This document shows positions 8,107 through 16,345 of a stretch of 26,526 nt of DNA, piece after piece. Position 1 is the stretch's first letter, and each line of letters opens with the position of its first letter. The stretch comes from an uncultured Eubacteriales bacterium (GTDB lineage: Bacteria; Bacillota; Clostridia; Oscillospirales; Acutalibacteraceae), in NCBI GenBank assembly GCA_934486895.1, contig CAKSQZ010000021.1, positions 1 to 26,526 on the forward strand, written 5' to 3'. Below the pieces are notes generated by a model. The model had not been told where the DNA came from. It was given only the letters and a program-made list of their open reading frames with translations, and did no database searches. Both the position numbers and the translations under genes were made by a program.

Positions 8107-8220
8107 ATGAAAAATCGGCGAAATAGCCGGAACATTATAAAAAGCATTTATCAAACTGTTCTCTCGCTTGCCGCGGGCATGGGTATTCTTGCAATTTTGA
8201 GCGTTTCTTCCGCAGTATAA
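8107..8220 (+). CDS. Possible 37-residue membrane peptide
   Basis: A short open frame starts MKNRRNSRNIIKSIYQTV, a basic head, and continues into a hydrophobic segment ending ILAILSVSSAV. This is a signal-peptide or single-span membrane layout. It is the only protein-like stretch in the 520-bp AT-rich gap between 7829 and 8348, and an AT-rich terminator follows 32 bases after its stop. Against it, no Shine-Dalgarno sequence or good promoter is seen. It could be a real small membrane protein, the leftover start of a lost secreted-protein gene, or chance. No function is proposed. Confidence 0.3.
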   Translation: MKNRRNSRNIIKSIYQTVLSLAAGMGILAILSVSSAV

Positions 8221-8251
8221 AGCAAGGCAGCCGTACTATCGTTTGATACCC

Positions 8252-8280
8252 CAAAATAAAAAATTCTTTATTTTGTTTTT
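8252..8280 (+). terminator. AT-rich weak terminator before the catabolic operon
   Basis: Nine-base arms CAAAATAAA (8252-8260) and TTTATTTTG (8267-8275) are followed by TTTTT. The stem is nearly all A-T pairs, so termination would be weak. It separates the preceding small frame from the operon. No strong promoter was recognised between it and 8349, although the stretch is very AT-rich. Confidence 0.4.
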
Positions 8281-8348
8281 AAGTTATTTTTGCTTTTTAA
8301 ATTATGTAATACAGAAATATTAAAAATAAATATAAGTGGAGTGATAAA

Positions 8349-9752
8349 ATGCTTGATTACAATGTAAAAATAGGCCTTGTGCCTATGCGCCGCAACACGA
8401 CCAACCGCCCTGCGAAAACCTTTTTGACCTGGGTTTCTGCAGAGGAGCGCGGTCACAGATTCGTCGACTACATAGAAAAAAACTTTAAAAGCGAAAATGT
8501 AACCTTTGCGGACAGCAGGGGACTCGGATGTGCCGACCTTATTTTCGACGATAAATCCGCGGCAGATTTGGTAGAGCGCTTTAGGGCGGAAAAGGTCGAT
8601 GCCGTGGTTATTATCAACTGCAACTTCGGAAATGAAGAGGCAGCGGCGGATATAGCAAAGGCACTCGGCAAGCCGGTACTTTTGTGGGCGCCGCTTGATG
8701 ATGAGTATTATGAGGACGGCATGAGACCCACAGATTCACAGTGCGGTATTTTCGGCGTTTCACGCCAAATGCAGCGTTATCACATTCCGTTTTCGCATTT
8801 GCCTTGCTGCCGCGTTGAATCAGACGAGTTTAAAAGCGGCTTCGACAGCTTTGTTCGTGTTGCATGTATGGTCAAAAACTTTAAAGGTTTGCGTATAGGT
8901 CAGGTAGGTGCTCGTCCCGCTCCTTTCTTTTCGGTAATATGGAACGAGAGCGAGTTAATGGAGAAATTCGGCGTTAAAATAATTGCCATTAATTTCGCGA
9001 TCATTGAGCAGAGAATGAAATCTGCCGAAAAGGATTATGCCGATGAAATAGCGGAATACGAGCGGTATTTTCTCAAAAATTATGAGCTGGACGATCTGAC
9101 ACCGAAATACATAAAGCCTATGGCGACAATGGCTGCTATGTATAAGCATCTTTTTGAGGAATTTGATCTTGATGTCATTTCGGCAGAATGCTGGACCGCA
9201 ACTCCTATTATGTTCGACGGATTGGCTCCCTGTGCAGTCTACGGTATGCTTAACGAAATGGGACTTATGATTTCGTGCGAGAGCGATATACACAGCGCTA
9301 TGACTATGGTGCTTATGAAGAGCGCAACGCTCGGCAAGGGAAAACCGCTGTTCGGTGAATTTACGGTACGTCACCCCGAGAACAAAAATGCAGAGCTTTT
9401 ATGGCATTGCGGACCGTTCCCCGTAAGCGAAAAAGCGGAGGGCACAAAAGCACGCCTTGTTAATCAGCGCGTATGGCTCAGGGGAAAGGACGGCGAATAC
9501 ACGGTCGCTCGTATAGATCAGGAGTACGGAGATTACATGGTTTTGCCGCTGCTTTGCCATACCACCGAAGGTCCTCAGACTCACGGTACATATATATGGG
9601 GTGAATTTGAGAATTTACAGGCGGTTGAGGACAGATTGCTTGACGGACCGTACATCCATCATTTTGTTGAAATGAAGGGAGATTACCGAAAAGAAATAAA
9701 AGAATTCTGCAAGTATTTCCCCGATCTTAAGGTTGACGAAACAATTAAATAA
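8349..9752 (+). CDS. L-fucose isomerase-like sugar isomerase family protein
   Basis: First gene of the eight-gene operon. The 467-residue protein has the layout of the L-fucose/L-arabinose isomerase-like family (COG2407). An N-terminal part builds a substrate pocket between subunits. Later motifs are SAECWTATP (Glu280) and SCESDIHSAMTM (Asp313), which fit the acidic metal ligands of these Mn2+-dependent ketol isomerases. A histidine near HTTEGPQTHGTY may complete the site. It would interconvert an aldose and a ketose, but the family is broad and the sugar is not predictable. It is shorter than true FucI (about 590). The start ATG has GGAG eight bases upstream. Eighteen bases separate it from the FAD oxidase gene. 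Confidence 0.75.
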   Translation: MLDYNVKIGLVPMRRNTTNRPAKTFLTWVSAEERGHRFVDYIEKNFKSENVTFADSRGLGCADLIFDDKSAADLVERFRAEKVDAVVIINCNFGNEEAAADIAKALGKPVLLWAPLDDEYYEDGMRPTDSQCGIFGVSRQMQRYHIPFSHLPCCRVESDEFKSGFDSFVRVACMVKNFKGLRIGQVGARPAPFFSVIWNESELMEKFGVKIIAINFAIIEQRMKSAEKDYADEIAEYERYFLKNYELDDLTPKYIKPMATMAAMYKHLFEEFDLDVISAECWTATPIMFDGLAPCAVYGMLNEMGLMISCESDIHSAMTMVLMKSATLGKGKPLFGEFTVRHPENKNAELLWHCGPFPVSEKAEGTKARLVNQRVWLRGKDGEYTVARIDQEYGDYMVLPLLCHTTEGPQTHGTYIWGEFENLQAVEDRLLDGPYIHHFVEMKGDYRKEIKEFCKYFPDLKVDETIK

Positions 9753-9770
9753 TTTAAAGGAGACAGAGAA

Positions 9771-11207
9771 ATGCAATATCAGATGAACGAATTTTTATTT
9801 GCAATGATTTTAACGGAGCTTGAAGATGCCGTGGGCAAAGAAAACTGCTCGACCCGTGCTATTGACAGGGTCACCCACAGTGTGGATTACTATTGGCTTT
9901 CCCGTATGTGGGCGGATCGCGGCTGCCGCATGCCCGAAGCAGACATAATTGTATGCCCGAAAGACGCCGAGGAAGTGTCAAAGGTGGTTAAGATCGCAAA
10001 TTACTACAAGCTGCCTGTGACTACATGGGGCGCGGGCGGCGGCACACAGGGCGGAGCTATCCCTGTTTGCGGCGGCATACTGCTTGACACAAAGCGCATG
10101 AACAAAATATACGAGGTCAACACCGAAGGTATGTACATAGAGTGCGGAACCGGAGCGATCTATAAGCATATCGAGTGGGCGGCAAATGAAGTCGGCAAGG
10201 CGACAATGCATTATCCGTCAAGTCTTACTTGTTCTACCGTCGGCGGATTTTTGGCTCACAGAGGCATAGGTGTCTGCTCAACAAAATACGGTAAAATAGA
10301 CGATATGGTATTGCAGATGGAGATTGTCCTTCCTAACGGAGATATAATCAACACCTCGTCTGCTCCGAAACATGCCGCAGGGCCTGATTTGAATCAGATA
10401 TTCATAGGCTCGGAAGGAACTCTCGGAATTATAACAAAGGCTCAAATCCGTATTTTTGATCAGCCGGAGGAGCGTCGTTTTCGCGGCTTCCTGTTCCGTG
10501 ATATGACCGGTGCGTTTAAGGCGGCACGCGAGCTTCTTCAGAAGTTCAAACCTTCGGTAATGCGTCTTTACGATGAGGCCGAAACCGCATCGCTTATAAA
10601 GAAAATAGTTGGTGTAGAGAAAAAAGGCGCATTTATGAACATTGCGTATGAAGGCGATCGGGAGATGGTCGATGTAGAAGAAAAAATTCTTCTTAGGACT
10701 TTTGCAAAATACGGCGCCGAGGATATGGGCAGCGATTACGGTAAAAAGTGGTGGGATGAGAAGATCACTTTCTTCTACCCGGGCTATATGATGGATATCC
10801 CGCAGATGTTCGGAACAATGGATACAATAGCCCCTTACGGTAAAATCGAGGAGATCTACTGGGCTATGAAAGAGGCAATAGAGGCAAACTTCCCGCAGGC
10901 CAAGTTTATAGCACATTTTTCTCACTGGTATGAGTGGGGCGCGATGGTTTACGACAGATTTATAATTGACGGAAAAGATGTTCCAAAGGATCCGGTTGAA
11001 GCTCTTCGACTTCATCAGGCGGTTTGGACATGCGGCGTAAGAACCGCGCTTGCTCACGGCGGTGTGGTCAACGATCATCACGGCGTAGGTATTAAACTCG
11101 GAAGATTGATGAAAGAGCAGTACGGTCCGGCAATGCAGGTATTTGAAGGTCTTAAAAAATCGCTTGACCCGAACGGCATAATGAATCCGTTTAAATTAGG
11201 TCTTTAA
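9771..11207 (+). CDS. FAD-linked oxidase, GlcD / alkylglycerone-phosphate synthase-like
   Basis: A 478-residue flavoprotein of the vanillyl-alcohol-oxidase/PCMH type. The FAD-binding half holds the PADIIVCPKDAEEV start (near residue 50), TTWGAGGGTQGG, and the SSLTCSTVGGFLAHRGIG pyrophosphate loop. The C-terminal half has VNDHHGVGIKLG (His436-His437) and ends LDPNGIMNPFKLGL. The HHGVG and NPFKLGL signatures are closest to the alkylglycerone-phosphate-synthase branch rather than classical glycolate oxidase. In this operon it more likely dehydrogenates a hydroxy-acid or polyol intermediate, handing electrons to the Fe-S protein and ETF encoded with it. An AAAGGAG site supports the start. The substrate is unknown, and an ether-lipid role is unlikely from context. 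Confidence 0.8.
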   Translation: MQYQMNEFLFAMILTELEDAVGKENCSTRAIDRVTHSVDYYWLSRMWADRGCRMPEADIIVCPKDAEEVSKVVKIANYYKLPVTTWGAGGGTQGGAIPVCGGILLDTKRMNKIYEVNTEGMYIECGTGAIYKHIEWAANEVGKATMHYPSSLTCSTVGGFLAHRGIGVCSTKYGKIDDMVLQMEIVLPNGDIINTSSAPKHAAGPDLNQIFIGSEGTLGIITKAQIRIFDQPEERRFRGFLFRDMTGAFKAARELLQKFKPSVMRLYDEAETASLIKKIVGVEKKGAFMNIAYEGDREMVDVEEKILLRTFAKYGAEDMGSDYGKKWWDEKITFFYPGYMMDIPQMFGTMDTIAPYGKIEEIYWAMKEAIEANFPQAKFIAHFSHWYEWGAMVYDRFIIDGKDVPKDPVEALRLHQAVWTCGVRTALAHGGVVNDHHGVGIKLGRLMKEQYGPAMQVFEGLKKSLDPNGIMNPFKLGL

Positions 11208-11218
11208 CAGGGAGGAAA

Positions 11219-12316
11219 ATGAAAATGATTTTATCTGATAAAGCTAAACAACATGTTGATTCATGCCGTTTTTGTTGGATGTGTCATCATATTTGTCCTA
11301 TCGGAAACGCCACCGGACACGAAAGGAGCACCGCCAGAGCACGGGCTCTCGGAATTTCGCTTGTGAATCGAAATGCGATTGAGTTATCGGAAATAATGGA
11401 CAATATTTACGAATGCTGCACCTGCGGAGGTTGTGTAAATGTTTGTGTCACGGGCTGGGATCCGGTTATGTTCACAAAGGAAACAAGACTAAAGGCAGCG
11501 CTTGAGGGAGCTTTGCCCGAATATATAAACAAGCTTGTGGACAATTGCCTTGAAACAGGTAATGCCTATGGTTTAACTGAAATTTCAGCGGAACTGAAAA
11601 ATGCAATTTCATCTCATTTCGCAAAAACGGATACGCTCTTATATTTAGGAGTCGATGCAAGATATAAGGCGGCAGAAAAGGCGATAAAGGCAATAAAAGT
11701 ACTCGAAAAAGCAGGCGTAGAATTTACAGTGCTTGCAGATGAGCCGGCAGACGGCTCCCAGCTGGACTTTCTTATCGGTGCGGCAGATGAAACCAAGAAA
11801 CAAATGGAAGTCGCGTCAAAAACCTTCGGAGAATATAAAACAGTTGTTATTTATGATCCAAACGATGCAAAAACGGTAAAACAGCTTTATAAAGAATATG
11901 GAATCAAAACCGGGGCGGATACCGTCACATACACTTCGTTCCTTGCCGATCTTTTAAAAAACGGCAAATTGCAGCCGCATAATACCGGAAAAACGGTTGT
12001 ATTTCAGGATCCGTATCAGCTCTCGCGCGACCTTGAGGAAACCGAGGAACCGCGTGAAATAATCAAGGCTTTTGCGACATTGCACGAAATGCTTTTGAAT
12101 CGCAGAGAAACTGTTTGGGCAGGAAACATCTTAATGGCGGAATATCTCCCCGATGTTATAAGCGAGGTAGCCGCACGCAGACTTTATAATGTCGAAAGTA
12201 TACACGAAAATACAATCGTTACCGCTTGTGTTTCGGAATATACCGCATTAAAAGCCGTAAAGCAGGATAAAATAAAGATCCTTTCGATCGAAGATTTAAT
12301 ATTAGGTGATAAATAA
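11219..12316 (+). CDS. HdrD/GlpC/GlcF-like iron-sulfur electron-transfer protein
   Basis: A 365-residue protein with two [4Fe-4S] motifs at its N-terminus: Cys16-19-22-26 followed by Pro, and Cys66-69-72-76. They are spaced as in GlcF, GlpC and HdrD subunits that take electrons from an FAD oxidase. These families usually carry C-terminal CCG cysteine domains. Here the expected DPC appears as DPYQLSR (Tyr266 in the Cys position), and no CCG pair is seen, so the second cofactor site looks lost and only the ferredoxin-like relay seems intact. It follows the FAD oxidase by 11 bases with a GGGAGG site and overlaps the aldolase start by one base (TAATG). The likely role is wiring the FAD oxidase to the fused ETF. 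Confidence 0.8.
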   Translation: MKMILSDKAKQHVDSCRFCWMCHHICPIGNATGHERSTARARALGISLVNRNAIELSEIMDNIYECCTCGGCVNVCVTGWDPVMFTKETRLKAALEGALPEYINKLVDNCLETGNAYGLTEISAELKNAISSHFAKTDTLLYLGVDARYKAAEKAIKAIKVLEKAGVEFTVLADEPADGSQLDFLIGAADETKKQMEVASKTFGEYKTVVIYDPNDAKTVKQLYKEYGIKTGADTVTYTSFLADLLKNGKLQPHNTGKTVVFQDPYQLSRDLEETEEPREIIKAFATLHEMLLNRRETVWAGNILMAEYLPDVISEVAARRLYNVESIHENTIVTACVSEYTALKAVKQDKIKILSIEDLILGDK

Positions 12317-13158
12317 TGTTAGTTACTTTACAGGAAATAATCGGAATGGCGGAATCGGGCAACTATTGCATACCTGCATTCAATGTGTACAACACCGAAA
12401 CCGTTATGGGAGTTTTCGATGCGGCAGAAGAGGCAAAAGCCCCTGTTATTATGCAGGTTTACCCTCGCCTTTTTAATGAATATGTCGGTTATTATTTGGC
12501 ACCTGCCATTCTGGCTGCCGCTAAAAAAGCAACAGTGTCGATTTGTTTTCATCTCGACCACGGCCCGAGCGAAGCTGAAGTTATGAAGGCTTTGCGACTC
12601 GGTGCGACAGGAATTATGCTTGACGGTTCAACCCATTCATTTGAAGAAAATGTCGCGCTTACAAAGCATATAACCGAAAGCTGCAAAGCCGTAGGTGTCG
12701 GTGTCGAGGGTGAGTTCGGACATATAGGCAGCGTCAATGATGATGCTATGGACGAATTTACAAGTCCCGAGGAGGCTGCCGAATTTGTAAAAAGGGTAGA
12801 TGTAACCTGTTTGGCAGTGCTTGTGGGCAACGCGCACGGCCATTATAAAAAGCCTCCTAAGCTTGATATTGATCGAATTGCTGCGATAAGAAAGGCAACA
12901 GGAGGAATACCTCTTGTGTTGCACGGCGGTTCGGGCATACCGGATGATCAGGTCAAGGCGGCTATAAACGCAGGAATCCGCAAAATGAATATCGGCACAG
13001 ATGTTTGCTGCGCTTTTGCGGATGGCACGCTTGAAAGTCTCAATGATCCCGAAAGAAGCATCGCGGTAGATCTGTTTATGAAAAAACCGATCGAGAGTGT
13101 AAAAAAATTGGCGCTTTCGAAAATTGCACTCACGGGTGCAGACGGAAAGGCAAAATAA
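12316..13158 (+). CDS. Class II (zinc) ketose-phosphate aldolase
   Basis: A 280-residue aldolase of the FbaA/GatY/KbaY/IolJ group that splits a ketose (bis)phosphate into dihydroxyacetone phosphate and an aldehyde. Metal ligands and catalytic residues are visible: HLDHG (Asp81 proton donor, His82), GEFGHIG, GNAHGHY (His174) and LHGGSGIP (His203), followed by INIGTD-like phosphate binding (MNIGTDV). It is somewhat short for classical FbaA and closer to the tagatose/IolJ-type subgroup. Neighbouring sugar kinases and the IolB-like gene make a phosphorylated keto-sugar or keto-deoxy-acid the likely substrate. Translation appears coupled to the Fe-S gene, with AGGTG as a weak ribosome site. Confidence 0.88.
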   Translation: MLVTLQEIIGMAESGNYCIPAFNVYNTETVMGVFDAAEEAKAPVIMQVYPRLFNEYVGYYLAPAILAAAKKATVSICFHLDHGPSEAEVMKALRLGATGIMLDGSTHSFEENVALTKHITESCKAVGVGVEGEFGHIGSVNDDAMDEFTSPEEAAEFVKRVDVTCLAVLVGNAHGHYKKPPKLDIDRIAAIRKATGGIPLVLHGGSGIPDDQVKAAINAGIRKMNIGTDVCCAFADGTLESLNDPERSIAVDLFMKKPIESVKKLALSKIALTGADGKAK

Positions 13159-13160
13159 AA

Positions 13161-14072
13161 ATGAATAAAGCAGTAGGTATCGGAGCTTGCGTGATGGACA
13201 CGCTTTTGGAAATTCCGAATTTTCCGAAAGAAGACACCAAGATGCGTGCGAACAAAGTCAAACAAGCCGGCGGCGGCCCTGTCGCGACAGGGCTTGTTGC
13301 CGCCGCTAAATTAGGAGCAAAAACCGAATATTTAGGCGTCTTATCCGATGATGCAGGCGGGAAATTCCTTTTGGATGATTTCAAGAAATACAAGGTAAAA
13401 ACCGACAATGTCGAAATACTCTCGGGTTTTCGTTCTTTCACCTCCGTTATCTGGCTTTCATCGGAATCATCAAGCCGAACATGTGTCTTTGATAAGGGGG
13501 ATTTGCCGCCGCTCAAGCTTAATAATGAGCAAAAAAAAGCTATAATAAATGCCGATTTGCTTATGATAGACGGCAATGAAATAACCGGAGCGGCAGAGGC
13601 GGTAAAAATAGCCCGTGAAAACGGCACAAAGGTACTCTATGACGCCGGCGGTATTTATGATAATGTTGATAGCCTGTTGCCTTTTGTCGATATTCTTATC
13701 CCGTCGGAGGAATTTGCCCTCGGTATCACGGGGGAGAAGACGGTTGAAGCTGCCGCAAAAAAATTGTATTTCGAATATAATCCCGAAGTTGTCGTTATAA
13801 CAGAAGGGAAAAAAGGCGGCACACTTTACGACGGGACGAGCATTACCGTTTATCCTGCGTTTCCTGTAAATGTCGTCGATTCAAACGGAGCGGGAGATGT
13901 TTTCCACGGCGCCTTTGCTGCAGGATTTTTAAAAGGCTTTGATTTTTTAAAGTGCTGTTATTTTGCAAGCGCCGTCTCAGCTCTTAAATGCACAGGCGTG
14001 GGAGCGAGGGAAAGTGTTCCCGATTATGAAACCGTTAAAAAGTTTTTAAAGGAGAATGGGTATGAATTATAA
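13161..14072 (+). CDS. PfkB/ribokinase family sugar kinase
   Basis: A 303-residue ATP-dependent carbohydrate kinase. The N-terminal GGGPVATGLVAAAKLGA segment is PfkB signature 1-like. DSNGAGDVFHGAFAAGFL is signature 2, with the catalytic base Asp246. Length and motif order are normal for ribokinase, 2-keto-3-deoxygluconate kinase and IolC. It starts two bases after the aldolase stop and its 3' end overlaps the next gene. Sitting between an aldolase and an IolB-like isomerase, it could do the IolC step (5-dehydro-2-deoxygluconate to its 6-phosphate), but family resemblance alone does not settle the substrate. Confidence 0.88.
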   Translation: MNKAVGIGACVMDTLLEIPNFPKEDTKMRANKVKQAGGGPVATGLVAAAKLGAKTEYLGVLSDDAGGKFLLDDFKKYKVKTDNVEILSGFRSFTSVIWLSSESSSRTCVFDKGDLPPLKLNNEQKKAIINADLLMIDGNEITGAAEAVKIARENGTKVLYDAGGIYDNVDSLLPFVDILIPSEEFALGITGEKTVEAAAKKLYFEYNPEVVVITEGKKGGTLYDGTSITVYPAFPVNVVDSNGAGDVFHGAFAAGFLKGFDFLKCCYFASAVSALKCTGVGARESVPDYETVKKFLKENGYEL

Positions 14073-14859
14073 GAAAACATACAAACCTCAAAAAGGGTTT
14101 ACACCGATAAGCAAGATCGGCGATTGCTCGTTAAAAATGCTTGAGTTCGGCATGATAGAGCTTGATTGCGGAGAACAACTCAGCTATTTCACCGAGGATA
14201 AAGAAACTGCATTCATAATGCTTGAAGGGCATTGCAATGTAGAATTCGACACTACAAAATGGGAAAACATAGGCAACCGTGCTACTGTTTTTGAAAACAG
14301 AAAGGCCGAAAGTTTTTATATGCCTCGCGAGCAGGAGCTTAAAATCACCGCAATCGACCATATAAAAATTGCGGTTTGCGCATCACCGATAAACGAAAAA
14401 ACCGAGCCTCAGGTTTTAAGAGAAGACCATGTTGTGTTAAAGCTTTTAGGCGAACAACCGTATCAGCGTGAAACAAGCTTTATTATAGACGAAAATTCCA
14501 ACGCAAAGCACCTGACTGTCGGAGAGGCTTATGTTACCGAAGGAAACTGGGCGGGATTTCCGCCTCACAAGCACGACGAGGACAATATGCCGAAAGAGTG
14601 TATTGCAGAGGAAATCTATTATTTTCTTTTTGATCCGAAACAGGGATTTGCGGTTCAGTGTCTTTACACGTCGGACGGAAGTATTGATGAGGCGTACCGC
14701 GTAAAAAACGATGAGCTGGTTGAATTTCCGTATGGTTATCACACAACTGTTGCAACTCCCGGCTACCGGACTTATTTCTTATGGCTTATGGCAGGCGATC
14801 ATCAGGGCTTTAACAGAAGCTCCGATCCTGACCATGAATGGATCGAAAAGAAACAGTAA
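14062..14859 (+). CDS. 5-deoxy-glucuronate isomerase (IolB)-like cupin
   Basis: A 265-residue bicupin of the KduI/IolB family. The C-terminal half has GNWAGFPPHKHDEDNMP (metal-binding His169 and His171), EEIYYFLFDPKQGF, FPYGYHTTVATPGYRTYFLW and MAGDHQGFNRSSDPDHEW. These follow the IolB pattern of PPHKHD, EExYY, GYHP and MAGxxR in order. IolB converts 5-deoxy-D-glucuronate to 5-dehydro-2-deoxy-D-gluconate in myo-inositol breakdown. I choose the ATG at 14062 because GGAG at 14051-14054 is seven bases away; the ATG at 14056 is too close. The gene overlaps the kinase end. The partner genes iolG, iolE and iolD are absent nearby, so a different uronate-like substrate is possible. Confidence 0.8.
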   Translation: MNYKKTYKPQKGFTPISKIGDCSLKMLEFGMIELDCGEQLSYFTEDKETAFIMLEGHCNVEFDTTKWENIGNRATVFENRKAESFYMPREQELKITAIDHIKIAVCASPINEKTEPQVLREDHVVLKLLGEQPYQRETSFIIDENSNAKHLTVGEAYVTEGNWAGFPPHKHDEDNMPKECIAEEIYYFLFDPKQGFAVQCLYTSDGSIDEAYRVKNDELVEFPYGYHTTVATPGYRTYFLWLMAGDHQGFNRSSDPDHEWIEKKQ

Positions 14860-14872
14860 GGCGGGGAATACT

Positions 14873-16342
14873 TTGAAATATCTTTTCGGAATTGATTTCG
14901 GAGGCGGCGCCTCTAAAGCAACGCTTATAGATGAAAAAGGTAATGTTGCATCGGAAAACACAGCTGAATATCCCACTCTTTATCCGGAGAAAAATGCTTG
15001 CGAACAGTCACCTGATGATTGGATAAAAGCACTTTGTGAAAATGTTTCGGAAATTTTAAAAAAGTCCGGAATAAGTCCCTCGGACATTCTCTGCCTTGCG
15101 ATAGATTCCGCTACGCATACATTCTTGCCTTGCGATAAAAATTTTAAGCCGCTTATGAATGCCGTTCATTGGACCGACACGCGCTCGCGCGCCGAGGCGG
15201 AGCAGCTTAAAAAAGAAAATGGCGAAGAGATATTCCGAAAAACATTTCACAAACCCGATACTATTTGGACTTTGCCGCAGCTTTTATGGCTTAAAAATAA
15301 TCGGCAGGAGATATTTGAAAAAATCAGATATATTTTCTTTGAGAAGGATTATATTCGTTATTTTTTAACGGGTGTTTTCTGCACGGATTATATCGAAGCA
15401 GAAGGAAGCATGCTATATGATTGCACGCTCGGAAATTGGTGCGAAGAGCTCTGTGACCTTTGCGGGTTGGATGTATCGGTTTTGCCGCCTATCGTCGCTC
15501 CTACAGATGTTGTCGGCAGTGTGCGGGAAAATGCGGCAAGACTGACAGGCTTAAAAGAAGGAACACCTGTTATTTGCGGCACAACAGATACATGCATGGA
15601 GGTTTTTGCTTCCGGTGCGGTTAAAAAGAGAGATATAACCGTGAAGCTCGCGACGGCTGGCCGCATTTGTGTTATCACTGATAAACCGTATCCAAACCGC
15701 GACCTTGTCAACTATTCACATATAGTACGCGGGCTTTGGTATCCCGGAACCGCAACAAAAGCCTGCGCCGCATCATACCGATGGTATAGAGATACTTTCG
15801 GCGGAGAGTATAAAGATCTGGACAAGGCTGCAGCAAACGTACCGATAGGCTGTGACGGAATGATATACCATCCTTATCTTAACGGTGAACTCACGCCCTA
15901 TGCGGATCCTATGCTTTGCGGCAGTTTCACCGGTATTCGGGCAACGCACACAAAAGCTCATTTCACCAGAGCTGTTCTTGAAGGCGTTTGCTACTCTATG
16001 CTCGATTCAAAGCTTGCGCTTGATTCATTGGGTATAGAATACGGAAAGGTTGCCACAGCGATCGGCGGCGGCACAAAAGGAGAACTTTGGCGTAAAATGG
16101 CAGCGGATGTTTTGGGGATCACTTTAAAAACCGCTGAAAACAGCGACTCGTCTTTAGGATCGGCAATGCTTGCCGGTATTGCGGCAGGTGTATTTAAGAA
16201 TCCTTCCGATGCAGTGGAAAAATGCTTTAAGCCTAAAAGCATAACCGTGCCGGATCCTGAAAATACCGAAAAATACCGCAAGGTGTTTGAAGAATACAAA
16301 AAGATACACGATGCGCTGGCGCCCATATACGATGCGAGGTAG
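14873..16342 (+). CDS. FGGY family carbohydrate kinase (xylulokinase-like)
   Basis: A 489-residue kinase of the sugar-kinase/Hsp70/actin fold. The N-terminal phosphate loop is FGIDFGGGASKATLIDEKG. The substrate pocket includes HWTDTRS, the catalytic base lies in CGTTDTCMEV (Asp239), and AIGGGTKGELWRKMAADVLG is the C-terminal ATP-site motif. The usual length is about 500. I place the start at TTG 14873, six bases after GCGGGG; the frame is open further upstream inside the IolB-like gene, but that extension is not kinase sequence. It probably phosphorylates a ketose or polyol made by the isomerase. That makes it the second kinase in the operon, suggesting two substrates or two phosphorylation steps. 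Confidence 0.87.
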   Translation: MKYLFGIDFGGGASKATLIDEKGNVASENTAEYPTLYPEKNACEQSPDDWIKALCENVSEILKKSGISPSDILCLAIDSATHTFLPCDKNFKPLMNAVHWTDTRSRAEAEQLKKENGEEIFRKTFHKPDTIWTLPQLLWLKNNRQEIFEKIRYIFFEKDYIRYFLTGVFCTDYIEAEGSMLYDCTLGNWCEELCDLCGLDVSVLPPIVAPTDVVGSVRENAARLTGLKEGTPVICGTTDTCMEVFASGAVKKRDITVKLATAGRICVITDKPYPNRDLVNYSHIVRGLWYPGTATKACAASYRWYRDTFGGEYKDLDKAAANVPIGCDGMIYHPYLNGELTPYADPMLCGSFTGIRATHTKAHFTRAVLEGVCYSMLDSKLALDSLGIEYGKVATAIGGGTKGELWRKMAADVLGITLKTAENSDSSLGSAMLAGIAAGVFKNPSDAVEKCFKPKSITVPDPENTEKYRKVFEEYKKIHDALAPIYDAR

Positions 16343-16345
16343 AAA

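Noticed and set aside
14711..14872. N-terminal extension of the FGGY kinase frame into the IolB-like gene
   Set aside because: The extension is not kinase sequence and overlaps a conserved cupin. The phosphate-loop start and the GGGG ribosome site place the start at TTG 14873.
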